Origin: Streptomyces sp. DSM 110735
Lineage (GTDB): Bacteria > Actinomycetota > Actinomycetes > Streptomycetales > Streptomycetaceae
Length of the DNA: 64,000 bases
Assembly: GCF_016482685.1 (NCBI RefSeq)
Contig: NZ_JACYHF010000013.1
Coordinates: 100,235 to 164,234, forward strand
Reading direction: 5' to 3'
Shown here in pieces: positions 1 to 8,521 of the stretch. The stretch's first letter is position 1, and each line of letters begins with the position of its first letter. The translations under genes were made by a program, and so were the position numbers. The notes under the pieces were generated by a model. That model ran no database searches. It had not been told where the DNA came from and was given only the letters and a program-made list of their open reading frames with translations.

Positions 1-212
1 ACCTTGGTCTCGGGCGTCGTGCCCACGACCGCCACCTTGAGCCCGTTGGGCTGCGGGTGGTGAAAGGCGCTGAGGTAGGTCGTGGCCAGCCCGAGACACA
101 CCAGTACCGGGCCTATCAGTACAACGGCCAAGTGGATCACTTTGGCGCGTCGGTGGGGCGCGGCGTGGTGATTCGGTACGGGATCGGAGTGGGTGTCGGT
201 CGGAGTGGTCAT
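1..212 (-). CDS. membrane protein, N-terminal fragment (cut by window edge)
   Basis: Only the first 70 codons are present; the gene runs off the left edge of the window. The visible part is a short cytoplasmic N-terminus rich in His and Arg, one clear hydrophobic segment at about residues 26-48, and then the start of an extracellular stretch containing NGLKVAVVG. One N-terminal membrane segment followed by a FHHPxPxGLxVAVVG-like sequence is what I recall from YhgE/Pip or DUF3533-type actinobacterial membrane proteins, but with so little sequence this is only a guess. The start is the ATG at 212; a GGGAG lies about 12 nt upstream. The 200 bases between it and the next gene hold nothing I recognise. 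Confidence 0.55.
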   Translation of the reverse strand, partial: MTTPTDTHSDPVPNHHAAPHRRAKVIHLAVVLIGPVLVCLGLATTYLSAFHHPQPNGLKVAVVGTTPETK

Positions 213-412
213 GAAGAGGCCGGCTCCCTTTTACGTGAATGGCGGCGCGCTGACGGCGGTGGCATGGCGCGAAGACTTCGGGGCGTGCCCGCCCCGGACA
301 CCACCGCGCCCGCGTCTCGGGCATGGTGGTCGTGGCGAGCGACGCGACCGCGCCGGATCGGTTGTGACCGCTCCGGCGCGGGCACGTCACTCGTGGCACT
401 TCGGCCGGACGA

Positions 413-1900
413 TCAGGCGGTGGTCAGCCATTCCGGGCGCTGTGAGCCGCGGGGGACGAGGATCTGGCGGTAGGAGCCCGGGGTGTCCGACATCCGCACC
501 TGGTCGGTGATGCCCTGGTAGTGGCCGAGGGGGGTCTCGGCGGTGAAGATCTCCGGGTCGGGGTAGGCGTGGAGCTCGCCGGTGCCCGCGATCTGCTTCG
601 CGTAGTCCTGGTCGAAGATGCCCATGGACAGAATCCACAGGGCCACGCGGGAGAGCGAGACGTGGACGCGGTAGCTGCCGCCGTCCACTGCGCGGCGACG
701 CAGCGCCTCGGCGATCCCGGCCGTCATGAACCAGGACACCAGGTAGTCGTTGACCACGGTGATCGGCGGCAGGGCGGGCTTGTCGCCGTCGCCCTCCAGG
801 TGCAGCAGACCCGTGAGGGCGCCCGCGGTCTGGTCGAAGCCGAGGTAGTCCTTCCACGGACCGGTCTTGCCGTTCAGCGAGACGGTGGCGTAGATCAGGC
901 CGGGGCGGCGCTCGATCGCCTCCTCCTCCGACATACCGATGCGGTCCAGGAATCCCGGGCGGCGGTTGGCGTAGAAGACGTCGGCCTCGGACTGGCGCTG
1001 GTGGATGAGGGCCAGGCCCTCCTTGGTGTACGGGCTCACCGTGGCCGAACGGACACCCACGCTCGTCGTCAGATAGGTGACGTCGTGCTCCAGCTCGTAG
1101 GGGCGCCACAGGTTCAGCACGTCCGCGCCGTGCAGGGCCATGGCCCGGCCCGCGCCCGCGCCCGCGATGATGTGGCCCATGCCGAGCGCGCGGACGCCGT
1201 CGAACGGGGCGATCGGGTCGGCGGGCAGCGGCTCGGGGTCGCTGTCGCCGACGCGGGTGATCTCCACCAGCGGCAGCTTGGAGAGGACCTGCTGGTACTG
1301 CTGCTCCTCCAGGATCTCCCGGGGCGTGCGCACCATCGGCATCACACAGCCGGCCTCGGCACCGGCCTGCTCCAGCTCCCGGGCGTTCCACTTCGAGATC
1401 GCGGCTTCGACGTGCTCGGGCACCTCACCGACACCGAGCAGCCGCTGGGCGGCGACCCTGATGTTGGGATAGATGTTGAACGGCATCATCCAACGGCCGT
1501 CCGCGCTGCGGTAGAAGGAGTTGACGAACGCCTGGTTCTGCAGGGACGGGGTACCGCCGACGTAGCCGTTGAGGAGTTCCCACTTCTGCTCGTAGAAGGG
1601 GCACAGGCGGTGCGGGCCCTTGCGCAGGTCCATGTGGATGTCCTGGCCGCGACCGGTGCGGTCCTTCCACAGCGCGGCGATGGCCGCGGACTTGGCGACC
1701 AGGGAGATGCCGGAGGCGGCGCCGAGGCGCAGGGTGCTGGGTACGACCGGGTCGGCGCCCTCGAAGGTGATGTGGCCGCCGGTGTCGCCGGGCTTCAGAC
1801 CGATGCCCGCGAGGACCTCGTTCGTCTCGGCGTGCACGTCGAACGCGTCGTCGGTCGCCGGCTTGTCGATTGCCTTCTTGATCTTGTCAGTGAGGTTCAT
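413..1900 (-). CDS. CaiB/BaiF family (class III) CoA-transferase
   Basis: A 495-residue protein of the family III CoA-transferases, which move CoA between organic acids in the cytosol. It has the two-part layout typical of long CaiB-like proteins: an N-terminal half (to about residue 240) and a second CaiB core beginning near GVRALGMGHIIAGAGAGR, followed by GADVLNLWRP, NRRPGFL and VSLNGKTGPWKDYLGFDQ, which match the usual family blocks. A paralogue lies at 19028-20527. I chose the ATG at 1900 (MNLTDK) rather than the GTG at 1918 because the paralogue starts with the same MNLTK. It is the last gene of a minus-strand run after a hydroxyacyl-CoA dehydrogenase and an ADC-like decarboxylase. The substrate is unknown. 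Confidence 0.88.
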   Translation of the reverse strand: MNLTDKIKKAIDKPATDDAFDVHAETNEVLAGIGLKPGDTGGHITFEGADPVVPSTLRLGAASGISLVAKSAAIAALWKDRTGRGQDIHMDLRKGPHRLCPFYEQKWELLNGYVGGTPSLQNQAFVNSFYRSADGRWMMPFNIYPNIRVAAQRLLGVGEVPEHVEAAISKWNARELEQAGAEAGCVMPMVRTPREILEEQQYQQVLSKLPLVEITRVGDSDPEPLPADPIAPFDGVRALGMGHIIAGAGAGRAMALHGADVLNLWRPYELEHDVTYLTTSVGVRSATVSPYTKEGLALIHQRQSEADVFYANRRPGFLDRIGMSEEEAIERRPGLIYATVSLNGKTGPWKDYLGFDQTAGALTGLLHLEGDGDKPALPPITVVNDYLVSWFMTAGIAEALRRRAVDGGSYRVHVSLSRVALWILSMGIFDQDYAKQIAGTGELHAYPDPEIFTAETPLGHYQGITDQVRMSDTPGSYRQILVPRGSQRPEWLTTA

Positions 1901-1940
1901 GACTTCTTTGCTTTTCACGTGTGTTTCGGTGGGGGGAAGG

Positions 1941-2915
1941 TCAGGCGCGGCTGTGCGCGTCCGGGGTCTCGCCCAGGGCGCGCATCAGCGCGATCTGGGC
2001 GCGGTCCCGCTCGGCGGCGAGCTCCTCGACCGTGCCGTTGCCGAAGGCCGCGTGGGCCTGCTCGGTGAGTAGGGCGACCGTGGCGTCGTCGAAGGACGGC
2101 GTGCCCAGGACCGGCCACAGCCCGGTCTCCATGGCGCGGCCGAGGTGCGTGATGAAGTGGGGCAGCCCCTCGGGACCGCCACCGAGGTGGAAGGTGCGGA
2201 AGGGACCCGCGACAGCCCAGCGCATACCGATGGAGGCGGTCACGATGTCGTCGAGCTCCTGCTCCGTGACGACGCCTTCGGCGACGAGGTGCACGCACTC
2301 GCGGAAGATCGCGGCTTGCAGACGGTTGGCGACGAAGCCCGGCACTTCCTTGCGCAGGACCTGGGGCTTCTTGCCGAGCGCGGCATAGAACGCGTCGGCC
2401 TGGCGGACGGTCTCCTCGGAGGTCTTCTCGCCCGGCACGATCTCCACCAGCGGCACCAGGTGCGGCGGGTTGAAGGGATGTCCCACGACGAGTCGCTCGG
2501 GCTGCCGCATCGCCTCGGCGATGGCCGAGGCCGGGATGCTGGAGGTCGAGGTGGCCAGCAGTGCGTGCGCGGGCGCCGCGTCCTCGATGGTCCGCCAGAT
2601 CTGCTGCTTGAGCTCCAGCCGCTCGGGGCCGTTCTCCTGGACGATGTCGACGTCGGTGACGGCGGTCGCGAGGTCGGCCTCGAAGGACAGACCGTCGGCG
2701 AGGTTCTCGGTGGGGAGCCCGAGTTCCTCCAGAGCCGGGGTGATCTCCTCAAGGCCGGCGAGCACGAGGTCGGCGATGTCCTCGCGCGGGTCGTTGATGA
2801 CCACGTCGATGCCACGGGCCAGGAAAAGACCGGCCCAGGAGATACCGATCACGCCACCGCCGATGATCGCGGCACGCTTGTAGGAGTCCAGTACGGGCTC
2901 AGAAGTGGGGGGCAT
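1941..2915 (-). CDS. 3-hydroxyacyl-CoA / L-carnitine dehydrogenase-like protein
   Basis: A 324-residue NAD-dependent dehydrogenase of the 3-hydroxyacyl-CoA dehydrogenase family. The N-terminus carries the Rossmann GGGVIGISWAG motif, followed by QENGPERLELKQ, then STSSIPAS and the catalytic-region HPFNPPHLVPLVEIVPG; VPGFVANRLQ marks the C-terminal helical domain. The IGISWAGLF and QENGPER patterns fit the carnitine dehydrogenase (LcdH)-like branch better than fadB-type enzymes. It lies between the ADC-like gene and the CoA-transferase, 40 bp from the latter, so the three probably form one operon. An AAAGG sequence precedes the ATG. The 18054-18944 gene is its paralogue. Whether it acts on a free hydroxy acid or a CoA ester cannot be read from the sequence. 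Confidence 0.88.
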   Translation of the reverse strand: MPPTSEPVLDSYKRAAIIGGGVIGISWAGLFLARGIDVVINDPREDIADLVLAGLEEITPALEELGLPTENLADGLSFEADLATAVTDVDIVQENGPERLELKQQIWRTIEDAAPAHALLATSTSSIPASAIAEAMRQPERLVVGHPFNPPHLVPLVEIVPGEKTSEETVRQADAFYAALGKKPQVLRKEVPGFVANRLQAAIFRECVHLVAEGVVTEQELDDIVTASIGMRWAVAGPFRTFHLGGGPEGLPHFITHLGRAMETGLWPVLGTPSFDDATVALLTEQAHAAFGNGTVEELAAERDRAQIALMRALGETPDAHSRA

Positions 2916-3000
2916 GTTTCGAGCCTTTCTCGAAGATTGGGAGTGCGTACGAGTCGACGCGGATGCCTAGGGGGCGAGGGCTCCGCCGTCCGCTGCCGGC

Positions 3001-3738
3001 TCAGTCGGCGAGGTAGTCGTAGACCGGCTCGGCGGGGTTGAGGGTGAGGTCGGTGACGATGTGGCTGGCGCCCACGACCTCGAGGACGGGCAGGTCGGCG
3101 AGCGGGGCCATCGCGTGGGCGAAGAGCTCCAGACGTCCCGGCGCGGTGAAGGCGCTCTTCACGGTGACGTCTTCGATCTGGGTGCGGACCAGGTCGCAGA
3201 CGCGCAGGCTGCCGTCGTAGTTCGGGATCGTCTTGATCATGAAGGTCGGCGTACAGACCTCGGCCCGCGCCTCCTCCAGATCCATGGCGTGATGGTTGTA
3301 GCCCATGGTCGCGGTGGCCACGCGCAGGGTGCCGTAGTCGAGCGTGCCGACCAACGTGTCGGAGTCCACGTAGAGGGAGGGCGAGCCGGACTTCTTCGGG
3401 TACGCGCTGTACTCACGGCCGCTGGAGATGGCGGGCACGCTGTCCACGTACATGGCGAGGTTGAACTCGCCCTTCTCGCCCTCGTGCTCGACGGCGATGA
3501 GCTGGCCGGCCTCGGTGTAGTCGCCCAGGCCCGTGGTGTCAGGCATGCGCATGACCTCGAAGCGGACCACCGGGTCGGTGACGGTCAGCGGCTCCGGTAC
3601 GAGCCGGCGCAGCACCTCGGGGTCGGTGCGGTAGTAGATGTTGAGGTACTCGCGGTTCGTGAAGCGGTACCGGGCCGGCGCGTAGGCGGGGGAGTCCACC
3701 GGAGTGGTGAAGAGCCGGGCGACGTCTTGCTTCTGCAT
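3001..3738 (-). CDS. acetoacetate decarboxylase family protein
   Basis: A 245-residue ADC-fold protein. The blocks REYSAYPKKSGSPSL (a family signature with the candidate Schiff-base lysine) and YRTDPEVLRRLVPEPL are clear. Family members decarboxylate beta-keto acids through a lysine Schiff base; some relatives do other aldol or hydrolytic chemistry. The ATG at 3738 has GGAGA five bases upstream; an in-frame TTG at 3750 overlaps that ribosome site and is unlikely to be the start. It is the first gene of the operon running to 413 and is transcribed away from the LysR gene. Together the operon suggests oxidation of a 3-hydroxy acid or its CoA ester, with loss of CO2 from a 3-keto intermediate. 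Confidence 0.87.
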   Translation of the reverse strand: MQKQDVARLFTTPVDSPAYAPARYRFTNREYLNIYYRTDPEVLRRLVPEPLTVTDPVVRFEVMRMPDTTGLGDYTEAGQLIAVEHEGEKGEFNLAMYVDSVPAISSGREYSAYPKKSGSPSLYVDSDTLVGTLDYGTLRVATATMGYNHHAMDLEEARAEVCTPTFMIKTIPNYDGSLRVCDLVRTQIEDVTVKSAFTAPGRLELFAHAMAPLADLPVLEVVGASHIVTDLTLNPAEPVYDYLAD

Positions 3739-3868
3739 GAGAGTCTCCAAAGAGACGGATCTGTCGGCAGAGCGGAAAAAGTAGCTCTACGTGATGGACA
3801 AATCGGTCTCTTGCGTATCAAATCTTCGACGCTGAGTGGGGCGTTGTTGTGTTGCGTAACGCCCACGA

Positions 3869-3928
3869 CCCAGTGGACACTCATCGACGCACGTCTGTCC
3901 AATATACGATTGGCTCATGATCCATATG
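3869..3928 (+). promoter_or_regulatory. LysR promoter/operator region with CCAAT-N5-ATTGG repeat
   Basis: In the 178-bp divergent gap between the ADC gene and the LysR gene, a perfect inverted repeat CCAAT-N5-ATTGG occupies 3899-3913, ending three bases before the LysR ATG. A TATACG hexamer at 3903-3908 lies about 8 bp before the ATG and no Shine-Dalgarno sequence is visible, which suggests a leaderless transcript starting at the ATG. The segment is repeated at 20719-20776. It probably binds the LysR product; this is inference. Confidence 0.5.
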
Positions 3929-4840
3929 GTCGAGGATATCAATCTGACGAAGCGCCTGCTGGAGCAGTTCCTGGTGGTGGCCGACGAGAAGCATTTCGGG
4001 CGCGCCGCGGAACGCCTCGGCATCAGCCAGCCGCCGCTGAGCCAGTCGATCCAGCGACTGGAGCGCGGGTTGGGCGTCCAGTTGTTCGAGCGCGGCCCGG
4101 GCGGGGTCTCCCTGACCTTGGCGGGCGAGGCGTTCCGCGTCGACGCTCCGCGCCTCCTCGCCGCGCAGGCGGCGGCCATCGAGCGGGTGCGGCGCGTGGC
4201 CAGCGGCCTCGACGGCGACATCCGGATCGGCTACGTGACGATCCTGAGCCACCAGTACCTCCCGAAGCTCCTGAGGGTCGCCGCCGAGGAACTGCCGGGC
4301 CTGCGGATCCATCTCCATCAGGACTCGGCGGCGGCTCTCGCCGAACTCGTCCGTTCCGGGGAGCTCGACCTCGTCTTCCTCCGCGACCCCTCGAATCTCT
4401 CGACCGATCTCGTGAGCGAGACCTTCGCCACCGAACGCATCGCCGCCGCCGTGTCGGTCGATCATCCGCTGGCCGCAGCCGAGGAAATCGGTCTGAAAGA
4501 CCTGCAGAACGAGGAGTTCGCTCTCCCCGACCCCCGGTCACTGCCCGCCCTGGCCCAGCAGGTTCACCTCGCCTGTCACGAAGCGGGATTCCTGCCGCGT
4601 ACCCGGGCCGTGTCCGACGACCTCAGCGGACTCATCAGCTACGTCGCATCAGGGCTGTGCGTCAGTCTCCTCCCCGAACTGCTGCGCGACTTCGCTGTCG
4701 CGGGAGTTTCCTTCGTGCCGTTGCGCGGAGATTCCGGGTATCTGGAAACCAAGATTGTTGCGGTGCGTCACCCGCAGGCCGACGCCGCCGTGCTGCGCCT
4801 TCTCGAAATGATCACACGTCGCACCGTCGTCGACAGTTGA
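3917..4840 (+). CDS. LysR-family transcriptional regulator
   Basis: A 307-residue LysR-type regulator. The N-terminal winged helix-turn-helix is plain (LLEQFLVVADEKHFGRAAE, then RLGISQPPLSQSIQRLE), followed by LFERGPGGVSLTLAG and a C-terminal effector-binding region from about residue 95 (GDIRIGYVT) to the end. It is divergent from the ADC/dehydrogenase/CoA-transferase operon and is the obvious candidate to control it, with a CoA ester or acid as possible co-inducer. The ATG at 3917 has no ribosome site; a second in-frame ATG at 3926 is no better, and leaderless initiation fits best. A truncated copy of its start survives at 20765. Confidence 0.92.
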   Translation: MIHMVEDINLTKRLLEQFLVVADEKHFGRAAERLGISQPPLSQSIQRLERGLGVQLFERGPGGVSLTLAGEAFRVDAPRLLAAQAAAIERVRRVASGLDGDIRIGYVTILSHQYLPKLLRVAAEELPGLRIHLHQDSAAALAELVRSGELDLVFLRDPSNLSTDLVSETFATERIAAAVSVDHPLAAAEEIGLKDLQNEEFALPDPRSLPALAQQVHLACHEAGFLPRTRAVSDDLSGLISYVASGLCVSLLPELLRDFAVAGVSFVPLRGDSGYLETKIVAVRHPQADAAVLRLLEMITRRTVVDS

Positions 4841-4854
4841 TTCCGGGCTTCGGC

Positions 4855-6171
4855 TCAGGGGAGCGACGTCAGCCATTCGACGGCGGTGAGGCTGGGCAGG
4901 AAGAAATACTCGCCGCCCCGGACGGTCACGAATCGCGGCAGGCCGGTGAGGCGGCGCCGGATCGGCTTGTCGGGAATGGTGTAGCTGTCACTCCCGTCGT
5001 GGTTACCGATGAGCGGGTCCTTCTCGGTTCCGAGCGCGGCGAAGTCGCCGTCGTTCATCCACACCTGCTGGATGAACTCGAACTGCCGGGAGAGGCTCGC
5101 GCCCATGAAGATGAAGATGATCCCCCGGTCCACTCCGTCGTCGTCGAGTACCCCGTCGGGAAGCGGCGGGCCGTATGCGGCGCCCCGCCGGACCAGTCGG
5201 TGCGTCTCCACCGCGACCACGCCGTCCTTGAGGCTGTCCCGGGGATTGGCGCGCCGGATGTGCGCCCCACGCGGTACGCGCTGTCCGTGAGGGTCGGTGT
5301 CGTAGTACGTGAAGTCGTCGTTGCGCGCCGGATCCGCCGCCAGCTCGGGGTCGTCGTGGTCCGGTGAAAGAGCGAGGGGGGCACCGCTTCGCCAGCGACC
5401 CACGATCTTCGCCGCGACCAGTTCCTCGTCCTCGGGCGACCGGGCGTGGTCGCGCAGATACCGGCGGAACCCTGCGACGTCGGAGTGGAATTGCCGGAAC
5501 GCGACATAGGTCCCGTTCTTGCCGAGCTTTTCCGGCTGCGGGGCGGCGGGGAGCGCTCCGGACTCGTCCGGGTAGCCGAAGATGAACTCGCCGGGCCACA
5601 CCGGATCGTGCCCTGGGAGCGGCTTGTCCGTGCTGCCGATGATGTGAGGACCGCCGATGCTGTCGCGGTACCCGAAATGCTCGCGACCTGTCTTCGGGAC
5701 GCTGACCTCGATCTGGTAGAGCGTGCTCACCCCGGCAAGGCGTCGCGCGTTGCTCATCGGCTCCCGCAGATCGTCGGCCTTGGTCGAAAAGATGAGCACG
5801 CCGATATGCACGTCCCGGCTGCCCAGCGGTGTCTTCCAGTTCTTGGGATCGTTCGCCCCGGTGTCACCGAGAACCGCCTGACGGGAGGCCATGCCGTCGC
5901 GGAATTCCGGGGAGAACGTGTCGAGGGAGTCCTCAGGAACTCCCAGCCGTTCGAGTCCGCTGTAGGTGAAGGCGATATTGAGAGTGAAGGGGCGAGGGGT
6001 CTCCCACTCCGCCGCATTCGTGATTTTGGGCAGAAGATCGCGCAGTGACTGCTTGGCCGCCTCGGGGTCATCGATCCGGTACAGCGCGTACACGCCGTGG
6101 TATTCATCCGGTCGATGGCGCAGTACGGTCCCTTGGATGTCGTCCAACTGCAATTCGGGGACTGCGTTCAT
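4855..6171 (-). CDS. DyP-type heme peroxidase
   Basis: A 438-residue dye-decolorising peroxidase. The family's GxxDG region reads GYRDSIGGP, with the catalytic Asp present but the second Gly changed. The proximal heme-ligand region reads GAHIRRANPRD, and FIFMGASLSRQFEFIQQVW is the usual C-terminal block. The length and the HIRRANPRD form point to the long (V/C-D type) class rather than the short encapsulin-associated class. No Tat or Sec signal is visible, so it is probably cytoplasmic. Its ATG overlaps the stop of the upstream gene by 4 nt, so the two are translationally coupled. It converges with the LysR gene 15 bp away. Confidence 0.9.
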   Translation of the reverse strand: MNAVPELQLDDIQGTVLRHRPDEYHGVYALYRIDDPEAAKQSLRDLLPKITNAAEWETPRPFTLNIAFTYSGLERLGVPEDSLDTFSPEFRDGMASRQAVLGDTGANDPKNWKTPLGSRDVHIGVLIFSTKADDLREPMSNARRLAGVSTLYQIEVSVPKTGREHFGYRDSIGGPHIIGSTDKPLPGHDPVWPGEFIFGYPDESGALPAAPQPEKLGKNGTYVAFRQFHSDVAGFRRYLRDHARSPEDEELVAAKIVGRWRSGAPLALSPDHDDPELAADPARNDDFTYYDTDPHGQRVPRGAHIRRANPRDSLKDGVVAVETHRLVRRGAAYGPPLPDGVLDDDGVDRGIIFIFMGASLSRQFEFIQQVWMNDGDFAALGTEKDPLIGNHDGSDSYTIPDKPIRRRLTGLPRFVTVRGGEYFFLPSLTAVEWLTSLP

Positions 6172-6587
6172 TCCTGCACCGTGTCGAGGAGCCGACCGAA
6201 TGCCTCGGAGGTCTTCAAGCTGCGCGTGATGTCGCGAGGGCTTGCGTCGGGATCAGGTCCTCCGTACCAGACGCCTGCCTCCACCTGATACTTCGCGATG
6301 TACGGAAGCGCCTCGTCGGAATTCAGGCCGGGGAAGCCCTCGGCGACGTCGGTGAAGATGTAGTCGATCCAGGGCTGGGCAAAGCGAATGACGTCCTGCA
6401 CGTACGGCTTGAACTCGTCGCTGTAGGTGGCCGCGAACAGGATTTGCTGGTCGTTGTTGATCAAGCAGACACGCAGGTCGTGAACGGTTCCGAGGCGTCC
6501 TTCCCCATACGGCGCCTCGACTTGGGCCTTCTTGATCCGCTCCCGGAAAACCTTGGGTCCGTCGGGCTGACTCACCGGAGCGACCAA
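6168..6587 (-). CDS. conserved protein coupled to DyP peroxidase (dimeric alpha/beta barrel-like)
   Basis: About 139 residues. I do not recognise a named family with certainty. The middle part (VHDLRVCLINNDQQILFAATY, then FKPYVQDVIRFAQPWIDYIF) resembles the ferredoxin-like half-domain seen next to or fused with DyP peroxidases and related heme proteins, where a line such as LLFATxYDGxFxxYxxDF recurs. The proposed start is a TTG at 6587 preceded by GAGGGG at 6 bp; a GTG at 6650 in the same frame is possible but would leave little room for divergent promoters. The stop overlaps the DyP start (ATGA), which implies stoichiometric expression with the peroxidase. Confidence 0.6.
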   Translation of the reverse strand: MVAPVSQPDGPKVFRERIKKAQVEAPYGEGRLGTVHDLRVCLINNDQQILFAATYSDEFKPYVQDVIRFAQPWIDYIFTDVAEGFPGLNSDEALPYIAKYQVEAGVWYGGPDPDASPRDITRSLKTSEAFGRLLDTVQE

Positions 6588-6755
6588 TGCAATCCCCTCA
6601 GGGGCGAGAGTCCCAGTCCGTACCACGATACGTGCGGAAGGGGATCTCACAACCGGACGGCCGGGTCAGGAACAGAAGACGCCCGCACTCGACGAGCCTG
6701 CCGCGGGGCAGGGACATAGCATCAGTCAGAAAGAGTTCCAGCAAGGGAGGTTGTC

Positions 6756-7798
6756 GTGTCGGACCACCTGTCCAGCGTCCGTGCGCTGCGCGATCCGGTC
6801 ATCGACCTCACCGACCTCTACTTCTTTCCCGCTCCCGACGCGCCGGGCCGGTTGACCGCAGTTCTGAACCTGTTTCCCGCGGCACAACCAGGAGCTGCTT
6901 TTTCCGACGCGGTCACCTATCGAATTCGCATGGCGCCCGCGACTGTCGGAGATGACGGTGTGATCCGGGCCGACGCGCAGGACGAAATCGTCTTCGACGT
7001 GACGTTCGACGATGTCGGGCCGAACGGTGATCGGTCTGCGGCGGGACCCCTTCTTCATGGACGTGGCAAAAGAGGTCCGCACGCGCGCCACCCGGCAGCT
7101 CGCGTTCACCGACCCCGGTGAGGACAGTGTCGCCGGGTTGAACGTCCTGAGCATCGTCCTGGAGTTTGACGCGGACGCGGTACTCGGTGCTGGACGCAGC
7201 CCCTCTGTGGGCTGCCGCGGCGGAGTCGCTCAGCCGTGGCACGCCGACAGCTCGCTTCGAACGCATCGGACGGCCGGAAGCGAAGAACGTTCTCCTGTCG
7301 GTCAACGGAAACGACGACGTGAACAGGACCGTCGACTTGCGCGACCTCTACAACCTGGACGATCCCTTCGACGTCCCGCCGGAGTCCGCGGACGCCTACC
7401 GAAGCCGTCTCGACGCCAACCTCGCCATGTTCGATCGGCTCGACGACGCCATCGCGTGGCCTGTCGCGGACGGTGCGCACCACCCGCTCACCGAGGTGAT
7501 CCTGCACGACCACCTGGTCCTCGACACCACGAAGCCCTTCAGCGAACGCGGCTACCTGGACATCGAGCGGGCCGCGCTCACGGGCCAGGAGCACGACACA
7601 TGCGGTGGCCGCTGGCTCAACGACGACGTCATCGACACCCTGTACTCGGTGATCGTGGGGGGCTGGGACGGCACCCGGGTGCGCGACGGAGTGGACGCCG
7701 CCGTCGTCCCCGCCGCGCGGGATTTCCCCTATCTGGCCGAGCCCAATCCCCACCCGCACGTACCGACGCTGGGAGCCCTGTTTGACGCCTCCGACTGA
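6756..7798 (+). pseudogene. DUF4331 family protein, broken by two frameshifts and an internal deletion
   Basis: The family is clear in three successive frames. Frame one (6756 to about 7010) gives MSDHLSSVRALRDPVIDLTD and on to FDVTFDDVG. Frame two (about 7030-7190) gives GLRRDPFFMDVAKE and GLNVLSIVLEFDADAV. Frame three (about 7195-7798) gives GRPEAKNVLLSVNG, then CGGRWLNDDVIDTLYS and FPYLAEPNPHPHVP. Roughly 50 residues normally found between the first two blocks are missing, and one extra base near 7195 explains the second shift. The deletion argues for real decay rather than simple sequencing error. The function of DUF4331 proteins is unknown. A TPR gene overlaps its 3' end. Confidence 0.8.
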
Positions 7799-8501
7799 TT
7801 GCGAAGCGATGGAAGACCCGTGCCTGCCGCGGTGCACCTCCTCCACGATCGCCCTCGGGAATCTGGACGCCCAGATCGCGGGGCTCGTCCAGCAATACGG
7901 GCAAGAGGCGTCGCCCGATACGGGGTCACGTCTCATCGACGGGCTGCTCGCGCGGCACGGCGTCACAGCCGATGACCGCGACCTGAACGCCGCCCGTCGG
8001 CTCGCCGCGGAACTGGTCGAGCGTGCCTGCGACGACTCGACGAGCTGGATTGCCCGCGCTCGGGTCGACATCGCGACGCATCACCATGACGACGCCGGCC
8101 AAGCCCTGGCACGAGCCGTGCGACTGGGGGTGTCACCGGCAGCGGTGTCCGAGGAACACGCCGATCTTCTGGAAGCCCGCGGGCGGAATGCCGCCGCGCT
8201 GAGAATCCGCCTTGCAGAACGCACCGGCCACACCGAACCGCAGCAGATGGCCCGCACAGCGTGTCTGCACCTTCGTGCCGGGAACGAGGAACAGGCGCGA
8301 GAGCTTCTCGGGGAGGCTCTGCGGACTTACACGAGCCCGTCCCCGCTGCCGCTGGCCTCCATGCTGTTCAACTGGGGACACACACTTCAGCACCAGGGGC
8401 AGGACGAGCAGGCGGCGAAGGCGTACCGCACGGTGACCGCATACCTTCCTCCTCACGCTCGGGCACGTCGCGCTCTGGCCGAGCTCGGTGCCCACCCGTG
8501 A
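7782..8501 (+). CDS. tetratricopeptide-repeat protein
   Basis: A 239-residue protein. Residues about 95-235 form helical TPR-like repeats (DDAGQALARAVRLG, AEERTG-type helices, NEEQARELLGEALR, DEQAAKAYRTVTAYLPPHAR). No signal peptide or membrane segment is seen. The TTG at 7782 has GGGAG six bases upstream and lies inside the end of the DUF4331 frame; an ATG at 7809 is an alternative. From memory, a TPR gene after DUF4331 is a recurring arrangement in streptomycetes, so this is probably its partner and stays intact although the DUF4331 gene is broken. It converges with the PAS-LuxR gene. Confidence 0.75.
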   Translation: MTPPTDCEAMEDPCLPRCTSSTIALGNLDAQIAGLVQQYGQEASPDTGSRLIDGLLARHGVTADDRDLNAARRLAAELVERACDDSTSWIARARVDIATHHHDDAGQALARAVRLGVSPAAVSEEHADLLEARGRNAAALRIRLAERTGHTEPQQMARTACLHLRAGNEEQARELLGEALRTYTSPSPLPLASMLFNWGHTLQHQGQDEQAAKAYRTVTAYLPPHARARRALAELGAHP

Positions 8502-8521
8502 CGGCTGTGCCGCCTCCGTGA

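Noticed and set aside
3061..5367. A 768-codon open frame on the plus strand opposite the ADC and DyP genes
   Set aside because: Its sequence is low-complexity Arg/Gly/Val-rich, has no family motifs and lies across three recognisable genes; it is a GC-bias shadow.
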